A DNA stretch of 64,000 nucleotides from Janthinobacterium sp. FW305-129. GTDB lineage: Bacteria; Pseudomonadota; Gammaproteobacteria; Burkholderiales; Burkholderiaceae_D. A program made the translations under genes and the position numbers. Positions 9,732 through 20,000 of this stretch are shown here, one piece after another (position 1 is the stretch's first letter; each line of letters starts with the position of its first letter). The notes under the pieces are model-generated. The model made no database searches, was not told the DNA's origin, and saw only the letters and a program-made list of their open reading frames with translations. The stretch spans positions 124,001 through 188,000 of the forward strand of contig NZ_JACYMM010000006.1 of assembly GCF_020858115.1 (NCBI RefSeq). Reading direction: 5' to 3'.

Positions 9732-10637
9732 ATGAAAAAGTTTAACACGCAGGCCCCGTCTTCCACGCCCTTCCAGCGGTTTACTTATGCCGTGCTGGCC
9801 CTCATGCTGGTCGTCATGGCCGGCTGCAGCGGCTTGCGCCTGGCCTACAACAATGGCGATACCGTGCTGTACTGGTGGCTGAACGCGTATGTCGACCTGG
9901 ACCGCGACCAGAAGGGCTGGGTACGCGAGGATATCGACAAGCTGTTCGACTGGCACCGCAAGACGCAGTTGAAGGATTACGTGGATATCCTGCGCACGGG
10001 CCAGAAACAGTTACAGGGCAATATCACGCAGGCGGACCTGATGGCCGACTACGGCGAAATCAAGCAGCGCACCCAGGCACTGCTGCTGAAGGCGGCGCCG
10101 GAGCTGGCCGACCTGGCCCGTTCGCTCAAGCCCGAGCAAATTGCGCAGATGGAAAAGAAGTTTAAATCGAACAATGATGATTATCGCAAGAAATACCTGA
10201 GCGGAGACCAGGAGAAACGCCAGAAACTGCGCTACAAGAAAGCCATGGAGCAATTCGAACTGTGGTTCGGCAGCTTCAGCAGCGAGCAGGAAGCCCTCAT
10301 CCGCAAGGCGTCCGACGCGCGTCCGCTGAACAATGAGATCTGGCTCGACGAACGCATGCGGCGCCAGCAGAACGTTTTGAACCTGGTCAAGAAAGTCCAT
10401 CAGGAAAAGCTCGGCAAGGACGCCAGCGTGACCCTGATCAACACCCTGATCAAGGACAGTTTCGAGCGCCTCGAACATTCCGAGCGCAAGGCCTTTTTTG
10501 ATGCCTACGAAAGCAGCACGGCGCAGATGGTCTTGACGGTGATCAAGATCGCCACTCCGGCGCAAAAGGCCCACGCCGTCAAGCGCATGCAGGGCTGGAT
10601 CGACGATTTCAATTCCCTGGCCACGCAAGCCAAATAG
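9732..10637 (+). CDS. DUF6279-family lipoprotein
   Basis: Predicted lipoprotein of 301 aa: a basic N-terminus, a hydrophobic segment (about 19-31) and the lipobox VMAGC with the acylated Cys near residue 32. The mature part starts LRLAYNNGDTVLYWWL and is charged and mostly helical, consistent with the DUF6279 family, which I recognise from this tryptophan-rich start. No catalytic motif is visible and the function is unknown. No strong ribosome binding site is seen before the ATG. It stands alone on the + strand, with rsmD 70 bp downstream, perhaps from its own promoter. Confidence 0.8.
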   Translation: MKKFNTQAPSSTPFQRFTYAVLALMLVVMAGCSGLRLAYNNGDTVLYWWLNAYVDLDRDQKGWVREDIDKLFDWHRKTQLKDYVDILRTGQKQLQGNITQADLMADYGEIKQRTQALLLKAAPELADLARSLKPEQIAQMEKKFKSNNDDYRKKYLSGDQEKRQKLRYKKAMEQFELWFGSFSSEQEALIRKASDARPLNNEIWLDERMRRQQNVLNLVKKVHQEKLGKDASVTLINTLIKDSFERLEHSERKAFFDAYESSTAQMVLTVIKIATPAQKAHAVKRMQGWIDDFNSLATQAK

Positions 10638-10707
10638 CCAGGCAGCGCCAGCAGGGGGGGAGGGGGCCATATGCTATAGTGGCCGCCACCGAATTGAAGA
10701 AATACCC

Positions 10708-11367
10708 ATGCAAAAGAAAATTAAAAAACCCGCCAAAGTCCCCGTCCACCACGCGCCGCCACCGAACCAGGTGCGCATCATCGGCGGCCAGTGGAAACGC
10801 TCCGTGCTGCCTGTTTTGCAGGCACTGGGCTTGCGCCCGACGCCGGACCGCGTGCGCGAAACCGTCTTTAACTGGATCAATCACTTGCGCGACGGCGACT
10901 GGGCCAACGCCCAGGTGCTGGACCTGTTCGCCGGCAGCGGCGCGCTGGGCTTCGAAGCGGCCAGCCGTGGCGCGGCGTCCGTCACCATGGTCGATACGCA
11001 CACGCCCGTGATCCGCCAGCTGGAAGAAAACAAAACAAAATTGCGCGCCGACAATGTGCAACTGCTGCGCGGCGACGCCCTGCTGACGGCGCAAGGGCTG
11101 GCAGCGCGCGGCCAGCGTTACGACCTGATCTTCCTCGATCCGCCCTACCAGCAGGATTTCCTGGCGAAAGTATTGCCGCTGTGCGCCAACCTGCTCAAGG
11201 AAGGCGGCATGGTGTATGCGGAATCGGGCTTGCCGCTGGTCTTCGATGAAACCAGCGCACTGGAAAAGCCCGAGTGGATGGCGCCATGGGAAGTCATCCG
11301 CGCCGACAAGGCGGGCACCGTTTATTATCATTTGCTAACTTACAACAAAGTGCCGGCAACTGCCTGA
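10708..11367 (+). CDS. rsmD: 16S rRNA (guanine966-N2)-methyltransferase
   Basis: SAM-dependent methyltransferase that modifies G966 of 16S rRNA in the small subunit. The 219 residues include the family opening RIIGGQWKR, the RPTPDRVRETVFNW segment, the SAM-binding motif VLDLFAGSGALGFEA and the catalytic motif DPPY in LIFLDPPYQQ. A lysine-rich extension (about 15 residues) precedes the core. It is followed by coaD about 110 bp downstream, the classical rsmD-coaD gene order. Confidence 0.96.
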   Translation: MQKKIKKPAKVPVHHAPPPNQVRIIGGQWKRSVLPVLQALGLRPTPDRVRETVFNWINHLRDGDWANAQVLDLFAGSGALGFEAASRGAASVTMVDTHTPVIRQLEENKTKLRADNVQLLRGDALLTAQGLAARGQRYDLIFLDPPYQQDFLAKVLPLCANLLKEGGMVYAESGLPLVFDETSALEKPEWMAPWEVIRADKAGTVYYHLLTYNKVPATA

Positions 11368-11443
11368 ATCTGCCTATAAATGAGGCAAAAAATCTCCCTG
11401 GCCCGAGGCGCGGCACCAAGGTGGTCACCAATTTCAGGCATAA

Positions 11444-11977
<534 letters not shown>

Positions 11978-11991
11978 GTAAGAGTGAAATC

Positions 11992-12255
11992 ATGGCATTA
12001 CTGATCACCGACGAATGCATCAATTGCGACATTTGCGAGCCCGAGTGCCCGAATGACGCGATCTACATGGGCGCGGAAATCTACGAAATCGATCCCAACA
12101 AGTGCACCGAATGCGTGGGCCACTTTGACGAGCCGCAATGCCAGCAAGTGTGCCCCGTCAGCTGCATCCCCTTCAATCCCGCCTGGCGCGAAAGCCCGGA
12201 GCAATTGATGGCCAAGTACGAACGCCTGCAGGCGGAACTTCCCGCCAAGACTTAA
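11992..12255 (+). CDS. YfhL-type 2[4Fe-4S] ferredoxin
   Basis: Small electron carrier of 87 aa. The first cluster motif is C9-x2-C12-x2-C15-x3-C19-P. The second is C38-x2-C41-x8-C50-x3-C54-P with an extra C58, the long x8 spacing typical of the YfhL/Alvin ferredoxins. It lies 14 bp after coaD, an arrangement common in beta- and gammaproteobacteria, and is probably cotranscribed. The redox partner cannot be told from the sequence. Confidence 0.93.
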   Translation: MALLITDECINCDICEPECPNDAIYMGAEIYEIDPNKCTECVGHFDEPQCQQVCPVSCIPFNPAWRESPEQLMAKYERLQAELPAKT

Positions 12256-12338
12256 GCTTTTCTTCCGCGCCACTTCCGGGCCACGTCTGCGTGGCGCCAG
12301 CTTCTGCCAACTGTTCTACACTGTGTGCTTGTGCGGAC

Positions 12339-12347
12339 TTATCCACA
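12339..12347 (+). other. Perfect DnaA box upstream of the chalcone-isomerase-like gene
   Basis: TTATCCACA lies in the 119-bp gap between the ferredoxin and the next gene, 28 bp before its start codon. A DnaA box so close to a start could allow regulation by DnaA, but a single 9-mer can arise by chance. Confidence 0.4.
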
Positions 12348-12374
12348 GCCCATGTTTCTCCACGGAGGCAGAAG

Positions 12375-12971
12375 ATGCAAATAAGCACATCCCGTTTCGG
12401 CCGCTCCCTGGCTTGTGCCTGCCTGTGCGCCGCCCTGGCACAAGCGGCGCTGGCCGTCGAGGTGGGCGGCGTCAAGCTGGACGACACGGTGCAGCTGGCC
12501 AGCCGCGAGTTGAAACTCAACGGTGCCGGCGTGCGCTACAAGGTCATCTTCAAGGTCTACACGATCGCGCTGTACCTGCCGGAAAAGAAAACCCAGCTGG
12601 AAGATATCCTGGCGCTGCCCGGGCCGCGCCGTCTGGAAATCGTCATGCTGCGCAATATCACCTCCGACGAGCTGGGACAGGCGTTCATGCAGGGCTTGAA
12701 GCGCAGTTCCGACCAGGCCGACCGCACGCGCCTGCTGAGCCAAACGATGCAATTCGGCGCCATGTTCGCCATGGTGCCCGGCCTGAAGAAGGGCGACATT
12801 CTCACCGTGGACTGGCTGCCGGAAGAGGGCACCTTGTGCAAGCTGAACGGCAAACAGGTGGGCGACACGGTGCCGGACCTGGCTTTTTATAATGCACTGC
12901 TGAAAATCTGGATCGGCGCCCATCCGGCCGACACGCTATTGCGCGCGCATTTGCTGGGCGATATGGCGTAA
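12375..12971 (+). CDS. Exported chalcone isomerase-like protein
   Basis: Predicted periplasmic protein of 198 aa with a cleavable signal peptide (residues 1 to about 26, hydrophobic LACACLCAALAQAALA). The body fits the bacterial chalcone-isomerase-like family: VGGVKLDDTVQL near the start, then KVYTIALYLPEKK, and late GDILTVDWLPEEGT. In bacteria this fold is not tied to flavonoid chemistry and its role is unclear; fatty-acid binding is one suggestion for the fold. The start at 12375 follows GGAGG and gives the signal peptide directly; longer frames run back into the ferredoxin gene. Confidence 0.85.
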   Translation: MQISTSRFGRSLACACLCAALAQAALAVEVGGVKLDDTVQLASRELKLNGAGVRYKVIFKVYTIALYLPEKKTQLEDILALPGPRRLEIVMLRNITSDELGQAFMQGLKRSSDQADRTRLLSQTMQFGAMFAMVPGLKKGDILTVDWLPEEGTLCKLNGKQVGDTVPDLAFYNALLKIWIGAHPADTLLRAHLLGDMA

Positions 12972-12990
12972 TCGGCTGGCGGCAGGCGTA

Positions 12991-13012
12991 AAAAAAGCCG
13001 GCGCAGGCCGGC
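12991..13012 (-). terminator. Terminator between convergent genes
   Basis: A 6-bp perfect stem (12997-13002 with 13007-13012, GCAG loop) is preceded by an A run on the + strand, which is the U tract for minus-strand transcription. It fits the small membrane gene at 13038-13343. Confidence 0.75.
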
Positions 13013-13037
13013 TTGTCATTTTGCAACAGTTGCTCGC

Positions 13038-13343
13038 TCAGGCACGCGTCGACAGGGCGCGCAATTCGGCGGCATTGCTTGGCGACACGCCGTCCATCTT
13101 GCCCAGAGTGCGTTGCAAGGCTTGCGCTTCACGCATCTGCTGGCGCGCCAAACGCTCTTCGCGGCTCAGCTTGGGACGCACCACCAGCACCATGGCGCGG
13201 GCGATGCCCACCAGCAATGGCTTGAACAGCAGGGCAAACGCGCCCACGGCGACGATCACCAGCACGAGTTGCAGGGCGTTCAGCAGGGAAATCTCCAGCA
13301 CGGGTGCGGATACTGCGTACAGGGCGGAGGCGAAGGTAGACAT
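13038..13343 (-). CDS. Small membrane protein, unknown function
   Basis: About 101 aa. A hydrophobic N-terminal half (two segments, ALYAVSAPVLEISLLNALQLVLVIVAVGAFALLF) is followed by a basic, helical tail (RPKLSREERLARQQMREAQALQRTLGKM) that probably lies in the cytoplasm. I placed the start at 13343 because GGAAC precedes it; the frame extends further upstream to 13394 without a better signal. No family is recognised with certainty. Confidence 0.6.
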   Translation of the reverse strand: MSTFASALYAVSAPVLEISLLNALQLVLVIVAVGAFALLFKPLLVGIARAMVLVVRPKLSREERLARQQMREAQALQRTLGKMDGVSPSNAAELRALSTRA

Positions 13344-13540
13344 ACTGTTCCAGTGCATTATAGAATTTGCCAGTACTATAGTGCAGTGCAACATATAAAT
13401 CTAATTCCATTTCTTGATACCAATTATATGAATCGTGAATGGAAAACTGTAATATTTTTTTACGAGTGAAAATATTCGTGCCCGGCGCGGTTTACACTCT
13501 TAACTAAATATCTGAATTCAACTTTTATCTTGGGCTTTCC

Positions 13541-14521
13541 ATGAGTTTTCTGACGCTGGATCTGAACTTGCTGCGTGTTTTCGACGCCGTCATGACGGAA
13601 CAAAACCTGACGCGCGCAGCGGGCCACCTGGCGATGACGCAGCCGGCGGTATCGAACGCCATCAAACGCCTGCGCGAAAGCCTCGGTGACGAATTGCTGA
13701 TCCGCACGGCATATGGCGTGAAACCCACGCCCCGCGCCGAAGCGCTGTGGCCGTCCGTGCGCTCGGCCCTGGCCAGCCTGGAAGCGGCCGTCACGCCGGA
13801 AACCTTCGACGTGTCGAAAACGCATGCCACCTTCCGCATGGCCATGGCCGATGCGACGGCCGCCTTCTGGCTGCCCTCCCTGATGCGCTCGATCGAACGG
13901 GAAGCGCCGGGCGTCAACGTGCGCATGATGCCGCTGACCACGCGCGAGCCACGTCCGATGCTGCTGCGCGGCGACATCGACCTGGCCGTGGGCTTCTTTC
14001 CCGGCGTGGCGGCGCAATTGTCGAGCGAAACGGGTTCGCCCATCCGCCACGAGCGCCTGTATTCCGGCAAATATGTATGCGTGATGCGGCGCGGCCATCC
14101 GCTGGCCGACAAGGAATTGACCCTTGATAACTATTGCGCGGCGAACCATTTATTGGTGAGCTTTTCCGGCCGCGCGCATGGCTTGATCGACGAAGCGCTG
14201 TCGCAGATCCACCGCGAGCGGCGCATCTTGCTGACGGTCAACCAGTTCTTCACGGCCGGCAGAGTCGTCGCCAATTCCGACCTGATCACCGTCTTGCCGC
14301 GCCATCTGATCGCCTCGACGGGCATGACGGAATCCCTGCTGTACAAGGATTTGCCCTTGACCTTGCCGGCCGTCCACCTGGACATGCTGTGGCACGAGCG
14401 CGACGCCCGCAGCCCCGCCCACAAGTGGCTGCGCAACCACCTGGAAAGCATGAACACGCCCACGTTACGGACGGCCACGGCGGCCGGCGGCGGCGTGGCG
14501 CCGAAACCGCATATTGAATAA
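13541..14521 (+). CDS. LysR-family transcriptional regulator
   Basis: DNA-binding regulator of 326 aa. A winged helix-turn-helix lies at about residues 8-66 (LNLLRVFDAVMTEQNLTRAAGHLAMTQPAVSNAIKRLRE) and a periplasmic-binding-type effector domain at about 95-300. The N-terminal and effector sequences look like the PcpR/NodD-like subgroup (RMAMADATAAFWLPSLM). The gene is monocistronic between a divergent small membrane gene and a strong bidirectional terminator, so the target is not evident from neighbours. Confidence 0.93.
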   Translation: MSFLTLDLNLLRVFDAVMTEQNLTRAAGHLAMTQPAVSNAIKRLRESLGDELLIRTAYGVKPTPRAEALWPSVRSALASLEAAVTPETFDVSKTHATFRMAMADATAAFWLPSLMRSIEREAPGVNVRMMPLTTREPRPMLLRGDIDLAVGFFPGVAAQLSSETGSPIRHERLYSGKYVCVMRRGHPLADKELTLDNYCAANHLLVSFSGRAHGLIDEALSQIHRERRILLTVNQFFTAGRVVANSDLITVLPRHLIASTGMTESLLYKDLPLTLPAVHLDMLWHERDARSPAHKWLRNHLESMNTPTLRTATAAGGGVAPKPHIE

Positions 14522-14540
14522 ATGATCTGCCAGCACCAGA

Positions 14541-14578
14541 AAAAAAACGCCTGATGAATCATCAGGCGTTTTTTTTTT
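14541..14578. terminator. Bidirectional terminator
   Basis: A 9-bp perfect stem (14548-14556 with 14560-14568, AAT loop) is flanked by an A run on the left and a run of ten T on the right. It serves the LysR gene on + and the chemoreceptor gene on -, whose stop codon abuts it. Confidence 0.93.
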
Positions 14579-16137
14579 CATGCATGGCTGCTGGAGCGAT
14601 AACCAATTCTAAAACCGCCCCAGTGCTTGCCCTCGACGTGGATGGGCACGGATAAATCGTGCATGACTTCGCCCGTATCGCGTTTATAGGTTTGCAACAG
14701 GAAGGGCTTGGTGTTGCTGCCGCAGCGCTTGCCCGTACGGTCGCTGAAGATGCGCTTGGTGCGGTTATTCACCATATCGGTGGCGTAATCTCCCGTCAGC
14801 GGCTGGGAAAACTTCTTGTTGTGCGTTGGAAAATATCCATTGTTGTCGACGGCGCCCGCATACGCCAGGTGGGGCAATGCCGCCAGCACGCCTTCCTGCA
14901 GGTCCGGCAGCACCTTGTCCGTAAATGCATCGAACTTCGTGTTGTGCTTGGGCGGATTGGTATTCGGGATGGGCCGGTAGTGCCGGTCGAACAGGGCTTC
15001 GCGCGTGATGCGGCCCGACGCGATCGCTTGCTCGAACAATTTGCCCACCTCGCGCGCGGCGCGCTGGGCCGCCTCGCGGATCTCGTCGTGCGGCGTGGCC
15101 ACGCTCGATTCGCCCAGGGCGCCGGCGATCGCTTCGGCCCGCTCGGCCAGGGCCATGGCCGACTGCGTGGCGCGCGGCAATTCGGCATTCGTCGACAGCA
15201 TGCTGTCGCGGATTTGCAGGATGGCATCGGCGATCAGCTGCGTCGTATCGACGTGTTCGCGCGAGGCGCGGGCGATCTGCCCGATCTCGTCCTCGGACTC
15301 GCCCGATGACTGCTCGATATGGCTGAGTGAGGCATGCACGCTTTCCACATTGCGCGCCGCTTCCGTGACACCGGCCGCGAGCGAACTCATGCCGCGCGCG
15401 GCTTTTTCCGCCTGTTCATTGATTTCGCGCACCATCACGCTGATTTCATCGGAGGCTTCCTTGGTGCGCTGCGCCAATTGCCGCACTTCCCCGGCCACCA
15501 CGGCAAAACCGCGCCCGTGTTCGCCGGCGCGCGCCGCTTCGATGGCGGCGTTCAGCGCCAGCAAATTGGTACGCGCGGAAATATCGGAAATGGCTTCCGT
15601 AAAGCCCGTGATGCGTTTGGATTTTTCCTGCAGGCTCAGCATGTTGCTGGACGCGCCTTGCGCTTCCTCGCGCGCGCTATTGATGCGGCGCAAGCCCTGG
15701 TCCACTTCGGCGCGCGCCGCCACGCTTTCCACGCGCACGCCGGCGGCCACCTTGGCGGCCCGTTCCGCATTGGCGGCGATCTTTTCCGTCATCGCGGCGT
15801 TCTGTCCGGAACTGTCGGCGATGTCGCTGGCCGTGCGCACGTCGAGTTCCACCTTCTGTTTGACGGAATCGACAAAATACGAGGTTTCCGCCGCGCCGAT
15901 CATGATGGCATCGATGGCGTTGCCCACCGTGTCGGCAAACTGGTGCAAGCCCGGCTCGCCGCGCGGACGGCCGGCAAACGCCAGCAGCGCGGCGCCGATG
16001 GCGGCCGCCACGCAGGCAATCAGATACGGATGGTCGCCGCCCGACAGCAGCAGCAGATAGGCCAGGCAACAGGCGACGGCCATGGCCAGGATCGTGAATA
16101 CAAAGAAACGCACCAGCTGATGCTGCAACTGCTTCAT
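14578..16137 (-). CDS. Methyl-accepting chemotaxis protein with C-terminal sensory domain
   Basis: Chemoreceptor of about 519 aa. Two adjacent hydrophobic helices at the N-terminus (about 10-60) have almost no periplasmic loop, and no clear HAMP is seen. The signalling hairpin contains [37 protein letters not shown]. After the coiled coil comes a C-terminal domain of about 140 residues with [37 protein letters not shown] and HWGGFRIGY, the pattern of a cytoplasmic Cache/PAS-like sensor found at the end of some receptors. Sensing is therefore probably intracellular or redox-linked. The start at 16137 follows GGGGGAC; a frame to 16218 adds an unlikely leader. Confidence 0.9.
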   Translation of the reverse strand: MKQLQHQLVRFFVFTILAMAVACCLAYLLLLSGGDHPYLIACVAAAIGAALLAFAGRPRGEPGLHQFADTVGNAIDAIMIGAAETSYFVDSVKQKVELDVRTASDIADSSGQNAAMTEKIAANAERAAKVAAGVRVESVAARAEVDQGLRRINSAREEAQGASSNMLSLQEKSKRITGFTEAISDISARTNLLALNAAIEAARAGEHGRGFAVVAGEVRQLAQRTKEASDEISVMVREINEQAEKAARGMSSLAAGVTEAARNVESVHASLSHIEQSSGESEDEIGQIARASREHVDTTQLIADAILQIRDSMLSTNAELPRATQSAMALAERAEAIAGALGESSVATPHDEIREAAQRAAREVGKLFEQAIASGRITREALFDRHYRPIPNTNPPKHNTKFDAFTDKVLPDLQEGVLAALPHLAYAGAVDNNGYFPTHNKKFSQPLTGDYATDMVNNRTKRIFSDRTGKRCGSNTKPFLLQTYKRDTGEVMHDLSVPIHVEGKHWGGFRIGYRSSSHA

Positions 16138-16342
16138 TTGTCCCCCGCTGCGCGAACCCGTCACGTCCCCGCCGAGGGGACGTGCTGTAACCGTATGCGG
16201 ATGGGCACGATTGCCCACTGTGCACCCTGAAGTTACCGTCTGCGCGGCGTTTCAGGCGGCTACCGGATAGCAGAATTGTAGTTCTACCCTACAACATTTG
16301 TTCCGATAGCTCAATCAGAAAAGTGGGGCGGCTACACCGAGG

Positions 16343-16798
16343 TCACTTAATCGGCAATTTGGTGGTGTTTTTGACCTCTTCCATGACGGCATAAGTGTGG
16401 GTTTCCCGCACACCTTTCTGCAACAGCGTCTTGCCCAGGAATTCGCGGTAGGCAGCCATGTCCTTGACGCGCGCCTTGACCAGGTAATCGAAACCGCCAG
16501 CGACCATATGACATTCCAGTACCTCTGGAATGATTTGTACGCTATGCTTGAAGGCGTCGAACACTTCCGGTGTCGTGCGATCGAGCACCACTTCGATGAA
16601 CACCAGCAGCGACACGTCGAGCAGCTGCGGGTTCAACTGGGCCGTATAGCCCATGATGTAACCGGATTCGTGCAACTTGCGCACGCGCTCCAGGCAGGCG
16701 GCCGGCGACAGGTTCACGCGCGCGGCCAGCTCCACATTGCTGATGCGTCCATCGCTCTGCAATTCCATCAAGATTTTCTTACTGATCTTGTCCAGCAT
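16343..16798 (-). CDS. Lrp/AsnC-family transcriptional regulator
   Basis: DNA-binding regulator of about 151 aa. The helix-turn-helix is ISKKILMELQSDGRISNVELAARVNLSPAACLERVRKL and the C-terminal RAM domain binds amino acids (HMVAGGFDYLVKARVKDMAAYREFL). It is divergent from putA across about 200 bp, which suggests that it controls proline catabolism, as Lrp-type PutR regulators do in several proteobacteria. The start at 16798 has GGGGG eight bases upstream; ATG codons at 16804 and 16813 are alternatives. Confidence 0.92.
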   Translation of the reverse strand: MLDKISKKILMELQSDGRISNVELAARVNLSPAACLERVRKLHESGYIMGYTAQLNPQLLDVSLLVFIEVVLDRTTPEVFDAFKHSVQIIPEVLECHMVAGGFDYLVKARVKDMAAYREFLGKTLLQKGVRETHTYAVMEEVKNTTKLPIK

Positions 16799-17005
16799 TA
16801 CCATCACCCCCAAATTAATATTATTTGGTTAAATTGTCGCATCAAAAACTATCTATTGCTAGTCCCCTGTATTACCAGAATTAATCCATAAGAATCCCCT
16901 TTACAATCGAATCATCTTAACGTCCGACTTTCTGTATTTTTTTGCACCAAAAAAGAGCAAGAATTACGTCAGTTTTCGTCCCCTTTTTCCTTGTAAAGAG
17001 CACTT

Positions 17006-20000
17006 ATGCACCCTGCAGGCCCCTCGGCTTTTACCCCGATTCCTTTTGCTGCGTTCCAGGCAGAAATCCTGCCCGAAGCGACACCCCAACGCGCCGCCAT
17101 CACTGCCGCCTATAGGCGCGACGAGGTTTCCGCCGTGCAGTGGCTGTTGCAACAGGTACGCCCCAGCAGCACCGAAACGACGGCCGAAGGACAAGCGCTG
17201 GCGCACCGCCTGGTGTCGAACGTGCGCCAAAAACGCACACGCGCGTCCGGCGTCGATGCACTGATGCACGAGTTCTCGCTATCGTCGGAAGAGGGTGTTG
17301 CATTGATGTGTCTGGCTGAAGCGCTGTTGCGTATACCCGACAGTCAAACGGCCGACCGTCTGATCGCCGACAAAATCAGCAAGGGCGACTGGAAGAAACA
17401 CCTGGGTGAATCGCCGTCGCTGTTCGTCAACGCGGCCACCTGGGGTTTGCTGATTACGGGCAAACTGGTCAGTACCAGCAGCGAATCGGGCCTCGGTTCA
17501 GCGATGACCAAGCTCATCGCCAAAGGCGGCGAACCGCTGATCCGCAAGGGCGTCGACCTGGCCATGCGCATGCTGGGCAACCAGTTCGTGACGGGCCAGA
17601 CCATCGAAGAAGCGCTGAAAAACAGCCGCGAGAATGAAACCCGCGGCTACCGCTACTCGTACGACATGCTGGGCGAGGCGGCCCTGACGCAAGCCGACGC
17701 GGCCAATTACTACGCCTCGTACGAAACGGCGATCCACGCCATCGGCAAGGCCTCGAACGGGCGCGGCATCCGCAACGGCCCCGGCATTTCCGTGAAACTG
17801 TCGGCCCTGCACGCGCGCTACAGCCGCGCCCAGCGCGCCCGCGTCATGGAAGAATTGTTGCCAAAGGTCAAAGCGCTGCTGTTGCTGGCAAAACAGTACA
17901 ACATCGGCTTCAACATCGATGCGGAAGAAACGGACCGCCTGGAACTGTCGCTCGACCTGATGGAAGCGCTGGCTTTCGATGCGGACCTGGCCGGCTTCGA
18001 CGGCATCGGCTACGTGGTGCAGGCGTATCAGAAGCGCTGCCCGTTTGCCATCGATTACCTGATCGACCTGGCGCGCCGCAGCGGCCGCAAGTTCATGGTG
18101 CGCCTGGTGAAGGGCGCGTATTGGGATGCGGAAGTCAAACGCGCGCAAGTCGATGGCCAGGAAGGCTATCCCGTCTACACGCGCAAGGTCTACACGGACG
18201 TGTCTTACCTCGTGTGTGCGCAAAAACTGCTGGCCGCGAGCAGCCTGATCTACCCGCAATTTGCCACGCACAACGCGCAAACCCTGTCGACCATCTACAC
18301 CTGGGCGAAACGCGACGGCATCACCGACTACGAATTCCAGTGCCTGCACGGCATGGGCGAGACCCTGTACGACCAGGTCGTCGGCCCCGACAACCTCGAC
18401 AAGCCGTGCCGTATCTACGCGCCCGTCGGCTCGCATGAAACCCTGCTGGCCTACCTGGTGCGCCGCCTGCTGGAAAACGGCGCCAACTCGTCGTTCGTCA
18501 ACCAGATCGTCGACGAAAGCGTGGCCATCGATAGCCTGATCCGCGATCCCCTCGAGCAGGCACGCCTGCAGGGCGGCTTGCCGCACCCGTCGATTCCGTT
18601 GCCGCTGGACATGTTTGGCAGCGAGCGCAGGAACTCGGCCGGTCTGGACCTGTCGAATGAAGACACCTTGCGCACCCTGGCCACCGGCCTGGCCCAGCAG
18701 CAACAATGGCAGGCAGCGCCGCTGATCGATGGCGCCGTCAGCCTGAACGGCCCCACGCACATGCTGCACAACCCGGCCCAGCACGACGATGTCGTGGGCA
18801 AGGTCATGGAAGCCGGTCCGGCCGACGTGGAAACGGCGCTGGCCAGCGCCAGCGCGTATGCCATGGATTGGCAAACCACGGAACCATCGCTGCGCGCGCA
18901 AGCGTTGCAACGCGCGGCCGACCTGTTCGAAGAGCATCATATCGAGCTGATGGCCCTGGCCGTGCGCGAAGCGGGCAAGTCGCTGCCGAACGCCATTGCG
19001 GAAATCCGCGAAGCCGTCGACTTCCTGCGCTACTACGCGGCGCAGGTGGAACACGCGCCGAACACCCTGGCGCTCGGTCCCGTCACCTGCATCAGCCCAT
19101 GGAATTTCCCGCTGGCCATCTTTACGGGCCAACTGGCCGCCGCCCTGGCCGCCGGCAACGTGGTGCTGGCCAAGCCGGCCGAGCAAACGCCGCTGATCGC
19201 CCACCGCGCCGTGCAATTGCTGCACGCGGCGGGCGTGCCGCGCGGCGCGCTGCAATTCTTGCCCGGCAGCGGAGAAGTCGTCGGCGCCGGCCTGTGCAAT
19301 GACGCGCGCGTCAAAGGCGTGATTTTCACGGGTTCGACGGAAGTGGCGCAATTGATCAACCGCAACCTGGCCGCGCGCGCCGTGGCCGAAGGCATCGACC
19401 TTCCCCTGATCGCCGAAACGGGCGGCCAGAATGCCCTGATCGTCGATTCGTCCGCCTTGCCGGAGCAAGTGGTGCAGGACGTGATGTCGTCCGCTTTCGA
19501 CAGCGCCGGCCAGCGCTGCTCGGCCTTGCGCGTGCTGTTCCTGCAAGCGGAAATCGCCGACAAGACTATCCACATGCTGAAAGGCGCCATGCAGGAATTG
19601 CGCGTTGGCAATCCTGACCGCCTGGCCACCGATATCGGTCCCGTCATCGATGCGGAAGCGCAAAGTAACTTGCTGGCCCACATCAACAAGATGAAAACCA
19701 TGGCCATCGACCATTATTCGCTCGATTTGCCGACCGTCAAAGGCACGTTCGTCGCCCCGACCGTGCTGGAAATCAAGTCGCTGGCGCAATTGACGCAGGA
19801 AGTCTTCGGCCCCGTGCTGCACGTGATCCGCTACAAGCGGGCCGAACTGCCGCAACTGGTGCAATCGATCAACGACAGCGGTTACGGCTTGACCCTGGGC
19901 ATCCATACGCGCATCGATGAAACCATCGATTTCATCACCCAGCGCGCGCACGTGGGCAATATTTATGTCAACCGCAACATCGTCGGCGCCGTCGTCGGCG

